Source: Siphonodentalium dalli (lineage: Eukaryota; Mollusca; Scaphopoda; Gadilida; Siphonodentaliidae). From it: a stretch of DNA of 64,000 nucleotides. This document shows, piece after piece, positions 35,640 to 48,429 of this stretch. The stretch is taken from contig CP136066.1 in assembly GCA_032622095.1 (NCBI GenBank), positions 146,599,559 through 146,663,558 of the forward strand. Direction: 5' to 3'. Made by a program: the position numbers and the translations under genes. Position 1 is the stretch's first letter, and every line of letters begins with the position of its first letter. A model generated the notes under the pieces. It worked only from the letters and a program-made list of their open reading frames with translations. It was not told the DNA's origin and did not search any database.

Positions 35640-37185
35640 ACGTTCACAGTTTTGAGGTTCAAATCAAACATGTTATTTTAAGTGTATAGTAGAAATACTC
35701 TTGAACTGTCGTTGCTCAATAATTATTGACCATCCAACATTATGAGTGCATGCATGTAGGTGATATTACTTGGTCCATACCGAAATGGGCCTTGTACTTA
35801 ACTATCCGATTATCAATGGATATATGTAATTGAAACACGTTTTCAATTCTCGATAACAATTGGGGAAAACATGTGGGCAATCTTCGCTTATTGTATTATC
35901 GAAACAAGCAGCTATTGTGTCTCCCAGCGAATCACATTTGTACAATCGGACCAGGTAGACTGGCCGTCTGAATTGAAAAACATTTCTTACGACTTCTGCA
36001 TAGAATAGACCCATAAAAACATTGACTCCGGATTCTGACGAAATGCGGGGTCTTAAAATTGGAAATTCAATCCCAATTGAGCCAATTCTTAAACCATGAC
36101 TACCGGTGCAAGTATATTTGCAATAATAAAGGCCATTAGTCCGCATTTTTGTCATAGCTTGGTGCATTGGTACCAATAGTTTGTTGTAATTATACATATC
36201 AAGGTAGAGAGTCGGGTTTTAGTAAACAATAGCGAGTTTGCGATTTAAAACCGGCACGGGTACGGGTACGCGTACGGGTAGCTACCCGTACCGGTACACG
36301 TTTTGTAATCGCAAACTGTTTTACGGGTAAAATTCATCACATCGACTGGCAGTGTATGGTCAGCCAACTGCAACAAAAAAGATATGGATTGTTGGAATTT
36401 TTTATTTAGATTAGATGGGATAATCAGTTGCTTTCGTCAAGGGCGTTGGTGCTTTTCTTTCGCTCATATTGGTAACATTTTTAACAGTTGGATTCTACAA
36501 GTCATAGACCGATCGAGAGTTGACTATAAATCGGTTGGAATTTTTAGACTTAGAAAATAGATTATGATAGATCAAATATACAATTATGTTTTAGATAAAT
36601 TTTCAAACCAAAATTCGGTGTAAAATGTATTGTTTTTTACCCAGGGTCTTATAATGTCCTACATGTACTTTCAGTCAGATATAAGACCGAATTTGTCCCT
36701 TATTTTATTTGGGGAATATTTAGTCATATTAAGTAAACATTAGTTTGGAATTTGTCAACATATCGAAGGGTCGGGGGAAGGGAATATTTATCCCAAGAAG
36801 TGGGGTTTTTGTCAGGAACGAAAAGTTAAAGTTGGTAACGTTAAAAGGTGTTAAAATATAGTTTGTTTCTTATGTGGATTGAATAAAGAGAGTTTGCTTC
36901 ACTTCTCTGCGAAACACGGAAAACAGCTGAAACTCGCTCTGATTATGCTTACATTTGGTAGAGTATGTACAGCTATTTCGTGCCTTTAGCGACCTATATT
37001 ATCCCCACTACAATATAGACCACTATTGTGGTTCAATGTGCCATATCCGTTCATATGGTAAATATATATTAAAATGAGAAATCAGTCCCCACCTGCATAC
37101 GATAAGTAACTAAACGGTTGTATTCAAATGCGTAATACATGGATAAATCCACGATATATTGATGCCCTTGTAGAAAAGGTTGAGA
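35640..37185. other. Mostly unannotated; one orphan frame and a short GC-rich palindrome
   Basis: It contains the minus-strand frame 35802-36197 and a GTACGGGTA palindromic microsatellite at 36253-36301. Otherwise it is AT-rich sequence with no recognised feature. Confidence 0.5.
35802..36197 (-). CDS. Orphan open frame, 131 aa, function unknown
   Basis: This is the longest open frame between the repeats in this stretch. It contains several cysteines (GLYYCKYTC, LYKCDSL, AACFDN, EDCPHVFPNC, LKTCFNY) and no clear signal peptide or membrane segment. The upstream stop is only about 21 bases before the Met, and no splice sites stand out. It may be an exon of an unrecognised secreted or extracellular protein, or chance. 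Confidence 0.2.
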   Translation of the reverse strand: MYNYNKLLVPMHQAMTKMRTNGLYYCKYTCTGSHGLRIGSIGIEFPILRPRISSESGVNVFMGLFYAEVVRNVFQFRRPVYLVRLYKCDSLGDTIAACFDNTISEDCPHVFPNCYRELKTCFNYIYPLIIG

Positions 37186-37187
37186 CA

Positions 37188-37860
37188 GGGACATTGTTAA
37201 ACATTTGACCAAATGGTCAAATGTTCAACAATGCACACCAACAATAGGTTGAAATTGAGAATTAGTGGAGAATTTGTAGTTTTTAGGCCAATATTTGCAT
37301 ATTTTTTGTAAAATTTTGACTGGAATGGCTATCAGAAATTGTTGGACATTTTCCAACCTTTGGGGGGGGGGTGTCAGGTCTCAACATTTCCAACAATTGG
37401 GAAGCTTGATGCCAGTCTGGATGCTAGGATTTAGCAAATTTCATGTTCATATTTTAAAAAATTCTCACACCGGGCTGAACCATGGTCGATCCGGTATGTC
37501 GCGGTCCCACCCAGTGGCCAGTCAGAAACATATAATTAATTTAAGAAAAATAAAATCGGGGTGAATTTGCATGGCGTTAGACCACTAGATATTAGGATAT
37601 TAGGATTTTTCAGCCTCATATATATATACATTTTCTTGTACTGTATGGTCGGCCCAGTGGATTATTTACTGATTCATTTAGAATATGCTACCATTCGGTT
37701 GTGATGGACAATGCAGTTAGGAAAAATCAAAGCCCAACGGGGGGGGGGTGCAAATGGATATACGCGTAAACGTGTGAATTTTATATGGTTCAAGGGTGTA
37801 GTTAGAAATTCGAAGTTCGACACCCTCCCAACGTGGAGCCCACCTATACCCACGTCCCTG
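37188..37860. mobile_element. hAT-like MITE, copy 3 (degenerate)
   Basis: It ends ACCCACGTCCCTG like the other copies and begins near CAGGGACATTG. The interior has the shared G-runs, 'CTAGGATTTAGCAAATTTC' and 'TTCCAACCTTTGG'. No convincing TSD was found. A hairpin CATTGTTAAACATTTGACC with its complement lies at 37190-37232. Confidence 0.6.
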
Positions 37861-37869
37861 CAATGGGTC

Positions 37870-39185
37870 GAGACTGCGTCTATAGCACCATCTAATTACT
37901 ATATATATGTCAGTAATGCAGTGAACCCAGTTGTTAGTGAAAAGATCGGCATTCCGTATTTATCTAATTGCTAGGAGCCGTCTCGAGAATTTGAACATAA
38001 AACCTGGCTTAAAATGACATGCTAAATCTTGCAATAAATAGGTTAACGCATATCTGACTGGAATTTCATGGAATTCATGAACTTTTGAGTGTGAAAATCG
38101 TAGTGAAAGGTTACCGGTCAACAGGACACATCTACCCGTTCCAAATCGCTATCGCTTGATGTGCTGCATTGAAAATACCCAATTGACCGTGACGATGTTC
38201 ACCGATATACCTGTACCCGTTCCCGACGGGTATCGCAAACTAGCTAATACCGAACTCAAGACCAAACGCAGTTCTACAAACAGCACATATCTAATGATCT
38301 GCATTCTCAAAATGAGACCAGTTTGGATGCACAAGTATGAAACCAGTGCTTTAGTCGACTTACATGCTATGACACATGTGTCTCCGGAAAGACAGTTGGA
38401 CCGCATTCACTGAATTTGTCAATGTTTTTATCCCCGGAATCAGCCTGTTGCAGAACAACGTTTCCTCCGGAAAATAGGTTCATAATCGACCTATAATATT
38501 AACATAGGATCATATTGGATTATTTGATTCTGAAAAAAGCCGACAGTGAACTTATATCCATTATTCCGTTTTACAACGTGGTTCACAATGAAAACACATT
38601 TTAAAGAGCGTACATCTGTTAAGTCGTGAGTTGATTTATTCATGTTACCGTCCGCTCAAAATGAACTAAAACTAATGATAATAGCAGTAAAACACTCTCA
38701 TTTTCAGTTCGTTATGGATTCAAATTTATGCGTTTCAACGCCGATTATTAACCTAAGACAAAAGCTACTATAAGCTGGAAACGCGCTGATTCTCGGGAGA
38801 GCGTGATGGGCAGAAACGAGAGCATAACATCAGCCTTCAAACCATTGCTGGTTTTCAACCTTTAGATGAATGTGTTAAGGAGTCTAGATACTAAAATTAT
38901 AGATTGTATTGTGAAGCGATATATCGTTCGAATAGTGATTGTGACGAGTGTGTAATTTATGAATATATTAAACCTTGGAATGGGGGGACGACTGAACTCG
39001 TTTCTGATCCGACCATGATTCGTCGATCTCCTTAGTCAGACTGTGTCGGCCAATGACACATCGTTGTGAGTGTCGTTGGTAGATACCAACTTTTTCACTG
39101 CTGTTATCTACATGGGGCGGCAACATTATTATATGTCACTGGTAATCGGATTGCCTGTATTGATGTACAATAACGGAAACTTCAT
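37870..39185. other. No convincing gene
   Basis: Overlapping frames on opposite strands at 38149-38413 have no recognisable motif. No repeats were recognised. Confidence 0.5.
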
Positions 39186-42100
39186 GCGTGATTGGAATGG
39201 ATAAAACAGATCCCACCAATGTGTATGTAGGCCCATATTGCTTGCATGAAAACCTTATTCGCGATTATATACTGTTGAGTTTTTATCACAGGGGTTTGAC
39301 AATATGATAGTAAATAAAAAATATAATAGATAGTATATATATGTAATATAAAGAATAGGGTAGCAACTACATGATTAGCGAATTACGTCATATTTTGTTA
39401 TTTTTGGTAACACGAAAATCAGAAACGGTAAACACGTTATCGATCGCGGCGATCTCCATATTAATTGCTTTTATGACTATTATACATTAATCGGACCGCT
39501 GTGACGTACATTTACCATGGCATTGACTATATTACGTTCTCTTTCTATCACCGCGACGACATGTTTCATTGGCGAAGCGTTTGCTATGGTCTCGGCGCCA
39601 GCGCCAAGTTATAGGTAGGATACTGCCATAATATTATATAGGGTGCTAACCTTCACCTTCTACTCCACAGAGACAAGACTTCGACCACAATAGCAAGGGG
39701 GAAACTCTATAGTATAGGCATTGGCACAGTAATATGACAGTATCCTACCTACTGCCGTTTTGTATAAATTGGCGCTGGTGGTTACAATACACCAAATGAT
39801 TTGCATAGGCCTCAGTGATAACAAATCCCGCTGGCCTGCATTCGCAGGAAAGCTTTGACCCTGCACGAGTATCAAACATTGAAGAACGTCCTTTCAGACG
39901 CACGAAAATGTGCCCAAAAGTACTTGTAAACGTGCTGCGTCACACTGCAGTTTGGACAAACGTCACACTACCCTTAAAATGGAGGAAAAAAATGACATCG
40001 AAAAAAAACACCAACCCCTCCCATAAATTATTTGGCAATTTGACAGCCGTAACCGTTCACCATGTGGCTATATTTGATGTTTCTAGTCGGGAAACACGTT
40101 TGTGCATTTTTTCGTGCACTTTCATCCATGTGTCATTGACCATTCAGCTGCCAGATTTTTTTTTATGCTGATCCTAGCTTGGGGTCCCAGGGGGAAATCA
40201 CTCATTTTAGCTGAATTTTGGCAAAGTAAACAATGACGACGTACATGCATGTGGTCGATCTGATAGCTTGTAGATACCACTTCCGGAAAATATGCCATAA
40301 GATTCGCTAGGCGGATTGGGCGCACATAGGTTTCACATTGGGCGCACCTACCCAATTTTCGAGAAAAAAAATTGACAGAAAACCAAAATTTTCCCTTCAT
40401 AAGAATGCATTTATTGGCGTAAAGTTTGGCTCGTTGGATCACCAAACCGTTCCTGCAAACTTCCAGGGTAGGCGTTTTTGTCAACCTGTCATCTAAAAGG
40501 GGCAATTCAACTTCGTTTGACCTGATACTGGTCCGATTTTGCATAATAGTTTAGAGTAAGGTCCATAATGACGTCACGCTTTACTCCCATGTCGTGCTCA
40601 AACCCGACAAATCTGCCTTTTTGTTCATCTAGTTTGTCGGGCGCCCAAAACTATGGTCTCACATTCATTAAAGGCGCGTCAATGGGCCCAAATTTTGGTC
40701 GAAAATGGCAATTTTCGATTCTCCAACGAGAAGCAGAAATGGCATCAGAGGGATTAATTTGTTATTGAATTGGACTGCCGTGTCGTGTTCTTTATGTTTC
40801 TAATTTGTTTTATGGAGATAATGAGCACAGGGCTTGTTTCAGAGCAGAAATATGAAAAACGACCATCTTTCACTCTAGGTTACAATACACCAAATGATTT
40901 GCATAGGCCTCAGTGTTAACAAATCCCGCTGGCCTGCATTCGCGTGATTGGAATGGATAAAACAGATCCCACCAATGTGTATGTAGGCCCATATTGCTTG
41001 CATGAAAACCTTATTCGCGATTATATACTGTTGAGTTTTTATCACAGGGGTTTGACAATATGATAGTAAATAAAAAATATAATAGATAGTATATATATGT
41101 AATATAAAGAATAGGGTAGCAACTACATGATTAGCGAATTACGTCATATTTTGTTATTTTTGGTAACACGAAAATCAGAAACGGTAAACACGTTATCGAT
41201 CGCGGCGATCTCCATATTAATTGCTTTTATGACTATTATACATTAATCGGACCGCTGTGACGTACATTTACCATGGCATTGACTATATTACGTTCTCTTT
41301 CTATCACCGCGACGACATGTTTCATTGGCGAAGCGTTTGCTATGGTCTCGGCGCCAGCGCCAAGTTATAGGTAGGATACTGCCATAATATTATATAGGGT
41401 GCTAACCTTCACCTTCTACTCCACAGAGACAAGACTTCGACCACAATAGCAAGGGGGAAACTCTATAGTATAGGCATTGGCACAGTAATATGACAGTATC
41501 CTACCTACTGCCGTTTTGTATAAATTGGCGCTGGTGGTTACAATACACCAAATGATTTGCATAGGCCTCAGTGATAACAAATCCCGCTGGCCTGCATTCG
41601 CAGGAAAGCTTTGACCCTGCACGAGTATCAAACATTGAAGAACGTCCTTTCAGACGCACGAAAATGTGCCCAAAAGTACTTGTAAACGTGCTGCGTCACA
41701 CTGCAGTTTGGACAAACGTCACACTACCCTTAAAATGGAGGAAAAAATGACATCGAAAAAAAACACCAACCCCTCCCATAAATTATTTGGCAATTTGACA
41801 GCCGTAACCGTTCACCATGTGGCTATATTTGATGTTTCTAGTCGGGAAACACGTTTGTGCATTTTTTCGTGCACTTTCATCCATGTGTCATTGACCATTC
41901 AGCTGCCAGATTTTTTTTTATGCTGATCCTAGCTTGGGGTCCCAGGGGGAAATCACTCATTTTAGCTGAATTTTGGCAAAGTAAACAATGACGACGTACA
42001 TGCATGTGGTCGATCTGATAGCTTGTAGATACCACTTCCGGAAAATATGCCATAAGATTCGCTAGGCGGATTGGGCGCACATAGGTTTCACATTGGGCGC

Positions 42101-42695
42101 ACCTACCCAATTTTCGAGAAAAAAAATTGACAGAAAACCAAAATTTTCCCTTCATAAGAATGCATTTATTGGCGTAAAGTTTGGCTCGTTGGATCACCAA
42201 ACCGTTCCTGCAAACTTCCAGGGTAGGCGTTTTTGTCAACCTGTCATCTAAAAGGGGCAATTCAACTTCGTTTGACCTGATACTGGTCCGATTTTGCATA
42301 ATATTTTAGAGTAAGGTCCATAATGACGTCACGCTTTACTCCCATGTCGTGCTCAAACCCGACAAATCTGCCTTTTTGTTCATCTAGTTTGTCGGGCGCC
42401 CAAAACTATGGTCTCACATTCATTAAAGGCGCGTCAATGGGCCCAAATTTTGGTCGAAAATGGCAATTTTCGATTCTCCAACGAGAAGCAGAAATGGCAT
42501 CAGAGGGATTAATTTGTTATTGAATTGGACTGCCGTGTCGTGTTCTTTATGTTTCTAATTTGTTTTATGGAGATAATGAGCACAGGGCTTGTTTCAGAGC
42601 AGAAATATGAAAAACGACCATCTTTCACTCTAGGTTACAATACACCAAATGATTTGCATAGGCCTCAGTGTTAACAAATCCCGCTGGCCTGCATT
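39186..42695. repeat. Tandem duplication, two near-identical 1755-bp units
   Basis: Unit 1 (39186 to about 40940) and unit 2 (about 40941-42695) are collinear at a 1755-1756-base offset, with only a couple of single-base differences seen (an A-run near 39990/41746; G/T near 40552/42307). The open frames at 40122-40544 and 41877-42299 are therefore copies of each other and show no recognisable domain. Confidence 0.95.
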
Positions 42696-43290
42696 CGCAA
42701 GAAAGCTTTGACCCTGCACGAGTATCAAACATTGAAGAACGTCCTTTAAGACGCACGGAAATGTGCCCAAAAGTACTTGTAAACGTGCTGCGTCACACTG
42801 CAGTTTGGACAAACGTCACACTACCCTTAAAATGGGGGGAAAAAATGGCATCGAAAAAAACACCAACCCCTCCCATAAATTATTTGCCAATTTGACAGCC
42901 GTAACCGTTCACCATGTGGCTTTATTTGATGTTTCTAGTCGGGAAACACGTTTGTGCATTTTTTCGTGCACTTTCATCCATGTGTCATTGACCATTCAGC
43001 TGCCAGATTTTTTTTTATGCTGATCCTAGCTTGGGGGTCCCAGGGGAAATCACTCTACTAATTTTTATTTGGTGTTTTGTAACCTGGTACGGAAACGACA
43101 GAAAACGCTTCGCAAATGAACCCTGGCGTCGCTGTGATATAAAGAGAACATATGTGATATAGTCAATGCGAAGCAAACTGTAAGTTACATGCGGTCAGAT
43201 TGATGTATAATAGTCATAGTAGCAATATATCTGAAGATCGCAACGATCGATAACGTGTTTACCGTTTCCTATTTCCGAGTCAAATAGTTA
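39400..43290. mobile_element. Possible TIR element enclosing the tandem duplication
   Basis: 39415-39600 is similar in reverse complement to about 43090-43285 (shared 'AAACGGTAAACACGTTATCG', 'ATGACTATTATACAT', 'GCGAAGCG'). The arms are about 190-200 bp with clear divergence. The tandem units would then be internal amplification of an older element. Confidence 0.55.
42634..43054. repeat. Third partial copy of the internal 410-bp segment
   Basis: It repeats the segment also found at 39779-40190 and 41535-41947 (from GGTTACAATACACC to the CCCAGGGGGAAATCACTC region), with more differences than units 1 and 2 show between themselves. Confidence 0.9.
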
Positions 43291-45336
43291 TAAATAAAAA
43301 ATTGTAGTTCAAATCACTAATCCTCTAGTTGCAATCCTTGTCTTTTATTATGTTTCATTGTGTAGGCATTTGAATACTCTACCCACTGGCAGCAAAAACA
43401 ACATGACGTTTTCATTGAAGACGTCACCATATAGGACAAGCGGTCACGCAACGGCGATGAAAACACAAATATAATTGTCTGGGATCTGATAGGGTAATCC
43501 TGCAACCCGACCACATGACTCATTTCACCCCTCTCATTTTCTTCCTTATAATGTCCCACAACTGTTAAGCAATGTTAACACGAAAACAGTGGCCGTGTAC
43601 ACAAGAGACAAGATGGCGTCCAACATGGCCGCCGTTTTTAAGACAAGGCACTAGAAATCAGTTTGGTTTGATTTGATTTGACGAGTGCAGAGTATGCGAG
43701 TAGGACAGTTGTCGAGGAAAGTGGGTCGCAGATGGAGTGTGGAGAGCTATAGACATGTCCTTATACTACCATAGAGAGTTAACAGGCGTGTTAAAGTGTG
43801 GTTAAGTCATATGTCATTAATTGGTGATGGGAGCATGCACATATGAGAAGCATGCAGGTTAATGGTGTGGACGAGAAGTGTTGAGAAACCGAAGTAGAGA
43901 ATGAATAAGATAAGAGATAAGAGAGATATTAAAAGCGAAGGAAAGAAGCATGCTGAGGGTGTGGACGAGACTTGAAGTAGAACTGCTGTAGAGAGTAAAC
44001 AGGCGGGTAAGACATATCTTTGAGCGCAAAGGGGGAAAACGATTTAGTGTGTTTGTGACGATGATTATTGGAAAATGTGCCATGTCTAGTTGAATGTATA
44101 ATAAATATGTCATTATTGAATACCAACGTAACCTAACTATGCCTTGGATGAAAGGACGTGGCGACAAGGAGGAGGGGGTCAACTTTAAACACTTGGAAGT
44201 TTCATGCATGACAGAACATTAGTTGGAAATATCACATCATATATGTTGAAATTGTTCTCATTGTTTGATTTTCCAATCAGTAATTATTTATTGTTTTATT
44301 GGTCTAAATATCAGTTTCAAATTTTCCAATCTTAGGAGGGAGTCAGGTTGAAAATATCAAACAGTTAGAAAGCTTAAGGTTCCCGTTATAAAGTTCCAAT
44401 TCAGACGGTGGAATTCTGGCGAACCTGGTGCAGTTACGTGTAGCAATTTCAAGATAGGCACCCCCACGCAGAATGTTTCTGGTGATATGAGCTGTTCGTA
44501 AAATGCATAAGGCGTATCAAATTATATTAGAAGGATGCGCATGTGTAGATAATTCGCGGTACATGCAGTCATAACGGAATTTAAGAAAGGCTCTTAGACT
44601 AGTATATTTTCTCAGTTTAAGTTTAGAAAATATCCATAGTTGTGATTAGTTTAGTGTTTTCCGTTAAGAATGTTTCAAATTATTATCTGCACGCATTCTG
44701 TTCTCACGTTATTAGCCTGTTTTGTATCAGAATCGGACACAATTGGTGATCATATATAGTGCATGCTTCCGTTTGTGCACATCTCTGTGTGAGAGTCGAG
44801 GTGCACTTTGTGCTGGTTTGTGTGCACGTAAATCACATATATGCTCGTACCTGTCACATAGCGCTCATCACTGTTTGAAAATCATCTTCTCGGTTACAAG
44901 TTGGATATTATCCTTCGGACATAAATCTTAATTTATAATCTTAACAATCATGTGCCTTTTATTGACCATATAAATTCCTGTTTAGGACGTACGTACACAG
45001 CTGTCGTGTAATTTAACCTCAAATTATTTCCCGTGCTGAAGAATCGCTCCCAGTAACGCAATTGAGTTGAAAACTTGAGATGTTCTGCAGGTCACATGCA
45101 TGATGCACCGACGAGCAGCATTCATTTAGTTCTCTGCATGGTGACCGAGCACGTCTGAATGGCCCAGTTGGACCACGATTATTATCCACGTATGCATCTC
45201 TGATATATACAAGTACATCGCTAGTAAATGCTCCACTGTGTGTCAGGCGTGTGCAGTATTTTGTGACAGTTTTATGCGACTTGAAGATAACACTTTCATG
45301 ATTGTAGCTGCCCTGGTGCAGCTTCAAGATGCTGGA
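43290..45336. other. No convincing gene; degenerate MITE remnant near 44150-44390
   Basis: 44150-44390 shares 'TTGGAAAT', 'TTCCAATC' and 'AGAAAGCTTAAGG' phrases and a GGACGTGGC start with the hAT-like MITEs. A short GATGGCGTCCAACATGGCCG string lies at 43612-43631. The remainder is unannotated. Confidence 0.5.
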
Positions 45337-45405
45337 CCAGTGCATTATTTCATATATATGCGAGTCTCCCATAGTGAGCCTCCCATATATAAGAGAATAC
45401 ACTGG
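45337..45405. repeat. 69-bp hairpin, copy 1 (diverged)
   Basis: Arms CCAGTGCATT and AATACACTGG keep pairing at the fourth base even though both sides differ from the other copies (A-T replaced by G-C). The centre is ATATATGCGAG...TCCCATATATAAG. Confidence 0.85.
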
Positions 45406-45433
45406 CTTACGAGGTCAATGTAAACATTGTTGG

Positions 45434-45501
45434 GCCACGTATTATCGTATATATGCGAGGCTCCCTATGGGAAACTCGTATATATAAGAGAATGGATTGG
45501 C
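45434..45501. repeat. 69-bp hairpin family, copy 2 (diverged)
   Basis: 'GTATATATGCGAGGCTCCC' pairs with 'GGGAAACTCGTATATAT'. The outer arm is less well matched. It is followed by CACAGGG, as in copies 4 and 5. Confidence 0.85.
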
Positions 45502-45700
45502 ACAGGGTTTTCTAAAAAAAAATCAGGAGCCGCCAGTAATGAAAGGGTTAACCCTTTACCCAACAAACCGGCCAAAAACGCCCAAATAAAGCTTCAACAG
45601 CCTAAAATATCTTCGGTCTGTCTCAATAACACCATACAAATATGGATATCATTGGAACCGGTTCATTGACCACATTGTGACGGCTGCAGTTATGCCCTGT

Positions 45701-45769
45701 GCCAATGCATTCTCTTATATATGCGAGTCGACCATAGGTCGCCTCGCATATATAAGAGAATGCATTGGC
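45701..45769. repeat. 69-bp hairpin, copy 3
   Basis: Near-perfect palindrome with outer ends GCCAATGCATTC/GAATGCATTGGC. The central asymmetry (GAGTCGACCATAGGTCGCCTC) is the reverse complement of that in copies 4 and 5. Confidence 0.97.
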
Positions 45770-45914
45770 CTTAAAAAAAATCTTTTTTTAACACTTTTTA
45801 CCATTTTGTCTTACATTCTTTAACAATTTTATAATTTGTTCTTACATTTTTTAACATTTTTTATAATATTTTTCTACATTCTTTGACAATGTTATCATTT
45901 TTAATATGTGTTAA

Positions 45915-45983
45915 GCCAATGCATTCTCTTATATATGCGAGGCGACCTATGGTCGACTCGCATATATAAGAGAATGCATTGGC
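45915..45983. repeat. 69-bp hairpin, copy 4
   Basis: Same palindrome in the opposite orientation to copy 3. Identical to copy 5 across the hairpin. Confidence 0.97.
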
Positions 45984-46573
45984 ACAGGGCCGTTCTGTTG
46001 GGTAAAGGGTTAAGATCGATATTAAAATTGTCGTTTTTCATCTCTCTCACACTAACAGCCGACTTCAGTCGTAGATTTGTGCGGTGTGGCTTGTCCGACT
46101 GAATGGTGGTCAAATTAGTTCGCCACAGTGATCTTATAAAAAATTACCCTTATTTGTATCGGTTTATATTAATGGGGACGCATGTTTTGCATCTAATAAA
46201 ATCTGAGCAATTATATTAAGAGGCGATGAATACAATGAATTTTGATACATTTGAGAGGTTGAAAATATTATTTTCATTTTTGATCCTTTCGGTACCAAGA
46301 ATAGAACTGCTAGAATAATTAATAATTTCACACAACCCTCCAATCACCAACTTGCTTATTGTATTGTATCTATGAGAGGGGGCTTCATTTGTATCATAGT
46401 GTTGAGTTAGATTTTGAATTGCATGATATATATAGCATCATACCCTCATATACTATACTGAAGAATGAAGTAGTCACAAATAATCCAACCCAATGAAAAT
46501 AAATGTTGATATGCAGTGTGGTAATCAATTGGAAATAGGTCATAGTGCTAATCGATATATTGGTCCTCTTTAA

Positions 46574-46816
46574 CCCTTTGAGTGCCAGGGGCCGATCTCA
46601 TCGGCCCTAAACCTACAAAATAAGTCTGTTAAAGAATATAAGAATAAATTATTAAAATTGTAAAAAATTGTAAAAACAAAAAAACAAAAACAATTGTTAG
46701 GCCAATGCATTCTCTTATATATGCGAGGCGACCTATGGTCGACTCGCATATATAAGAGAATGCATTGGCACAGGGTATATGGGTTGATACAAAAATCGGA
46801 CCTGGCACTCAAAGGG
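46574..46816. mobile_element. TTAA-type MITE family D with one hairpin inside
   Basis: It is flanked by TTAA (46570-46573, 46817-46820). Ends CCCTTTGAGTGCCAGG and CCTGGCACTCAAAGGG are perfect inverted repeats. Length 243 bp. It carries hairpin copy 5. Confidence 0.88.
46701..46769. repeat. 69-bp hairpin, copy 5
   Basis: Identical to copy 4, although the surrounding MITE has different terminal repeats. Confidence 0.97.
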
Positions 46817-46824
46817 TTAACTTG

Positions 46825-48285
46825 GTTCTGATCCTACGACCCAGAACTCATCTCAGCCAATAATTTCATTGATGAACATTCTCAAATATAGAAAATTATT
46901 TATGGGCAGTTGCCTTTCTCCTCTCGTGATCTTCGGATATGATATCATGGATATATAAACTTCACTTTTGAAAAAAAACATTTATTTTACAGAAGTTCTT
47001 GGTACCGGAAAACAGTGAAATGTTAAATATTGCTCATGCCATAAAAGTAGAGTAAACGAGGTTATAATATTCAATGGGTCAATGGTTCTTATATATTGTG
47101 TCATAATAATCACTTGTACCAAATTAAAAACATTCCTGACAAATTTTGAGAATATCCATTTTGAAATAACAGGAAAATTTGGCAAAACGTGCGTCTGACC
47201 CTAAAACCTCATTTAAAAGACTTAACCGAGATCCGATTTAGAGTTCTAAGATACTAATTGGAGTTTAATTAACATTGATTCATCATATGTACGGCTCTTG
47301 ATGTCTGGTGTTTCTCAGTCGGATTTGCGTTATATCATAATATTTGTCTTTTTGCGTCAAACATGATTGCCCAACTTCTCCATTTGTATGGAAAGTGCAT
47401 TTGTGTTACGAAAATCAGGAGTACGATTATTTACATTTTCATCATGATATATTACGAAAATCCAGATTTAAGGTGAATAAAGACGTCCGACGTGGGTTCA
47501 AGCGAAATAACATACAAGTCTGTAAAACAACTGCATGCACAAATATATTGACTTTCTTCTTATTCTCATTATTAATAAATCTCCAATAATGAGATGTTGC
47601 ATGTAAAAACCGTTGTTATGTTAACATTAATGTTACAGTGGAATTAGTCAATTAGAACTTACTACATGATTAGCGATATTTGTTGATAAATAACTGTAAC
47701 TGTTTTGTTTACATTACAATGGTTTCAGTACGCGACATGTTGTTATTGGAGAACTAACGATGATGAATATTAAATTAAAGTTGATCAATATCTCCATGTT
47801 CTTAGTGGTGATGTTTTACAGACTTATATTTGTTTTGCACATTTACCCACTCCAAGTGCCTTGGACTCCAAAAGTCGATTCGACGAATCGGTCCATAGTT
47901 TATAAATAGAAAATAGCAACAAGTCAATTAGCAATAGAAGACACGTTTAATGGAAGAAAATTATGTTAATATCGCAGGAACATAACATCACATATACAGT
48001 TTAACATACATGTATTCTCATATACACAGGTTACACTCTGGAATGATATAAAATGGGCCTTGCTCTGTATTGTCAATACTGTGCCTATATGGACAGAAAA
48101 CATGCAACGGCTCATACGGTTTTCTGTGAATTTGCACTCCAAACAATGGCTAAAATTATAACCTGCCGCGAATAAAGTGAGTTGAAATGGCTCCAAAATG
48201 TCGGATGTTTCTGTTTACTTCAGTGTATGAACCACAACTCTTGCTGATGATTCAATAAATTCCAGTTCATTGTCATTTAGTTCAC
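46825..48285. other. No convincing gene
   Basis: AT-rich sequence. Open frames of 67-81 residues show no motif. Confidence 0.5.
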
Positions 48286-48287
48286 AA

Positions 48288-48421
48288 TATTCAACCTACG
48301 TCGTTTTCGATGTATCTATGCGTGTATAGAAGTATCAGATGGCGAACTTATACAGTATATATGCTGTTCGGCATCTGACACTTCTATATGCACAGAGATG
48401 CATTGAAAACGACGTTGATTG
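48288..48421. mobile_element. Hairpin MITE, copy 2 (related to 23224-23373)
   Basis: 'CCTACGTCGTTTTCGATG...AGAAGTATCAGATGGCGAAC' pairs with 'GTTCGGCATCTGACACTTCT...CATTGAAAACGACGTTG'. It is shorter than copy 1 and diverged from it by point changes and indels. Confidence 0.8.
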
Positions 48422-48429
48422 CTGATAAT

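Larger units (their letters stand above)
45552..46009. mobile_element. TTAA-type MITE family C with two hairpins inside
   Basis: It is flanked by TTAA (45548-45551, 46010-46013). Ends CCCTTTACCCAACA and TGTTGGGTAAAGGG are perfect inverted repeats. The sequence immediately left of the TTAA is AAAGGG, so another CCCTTT-type end abuts it. It carries hairpin copies 3 and 4 in opposite orientation. Confidence 0.85.

Noticed and set aside
40122-40544. 140-residue open frame conserved between two places (also 41877-42299)
   Set aside because: The two copies lie in a near-identical DNA duplication, so identity is not evidence of coding; no domain was recognised.
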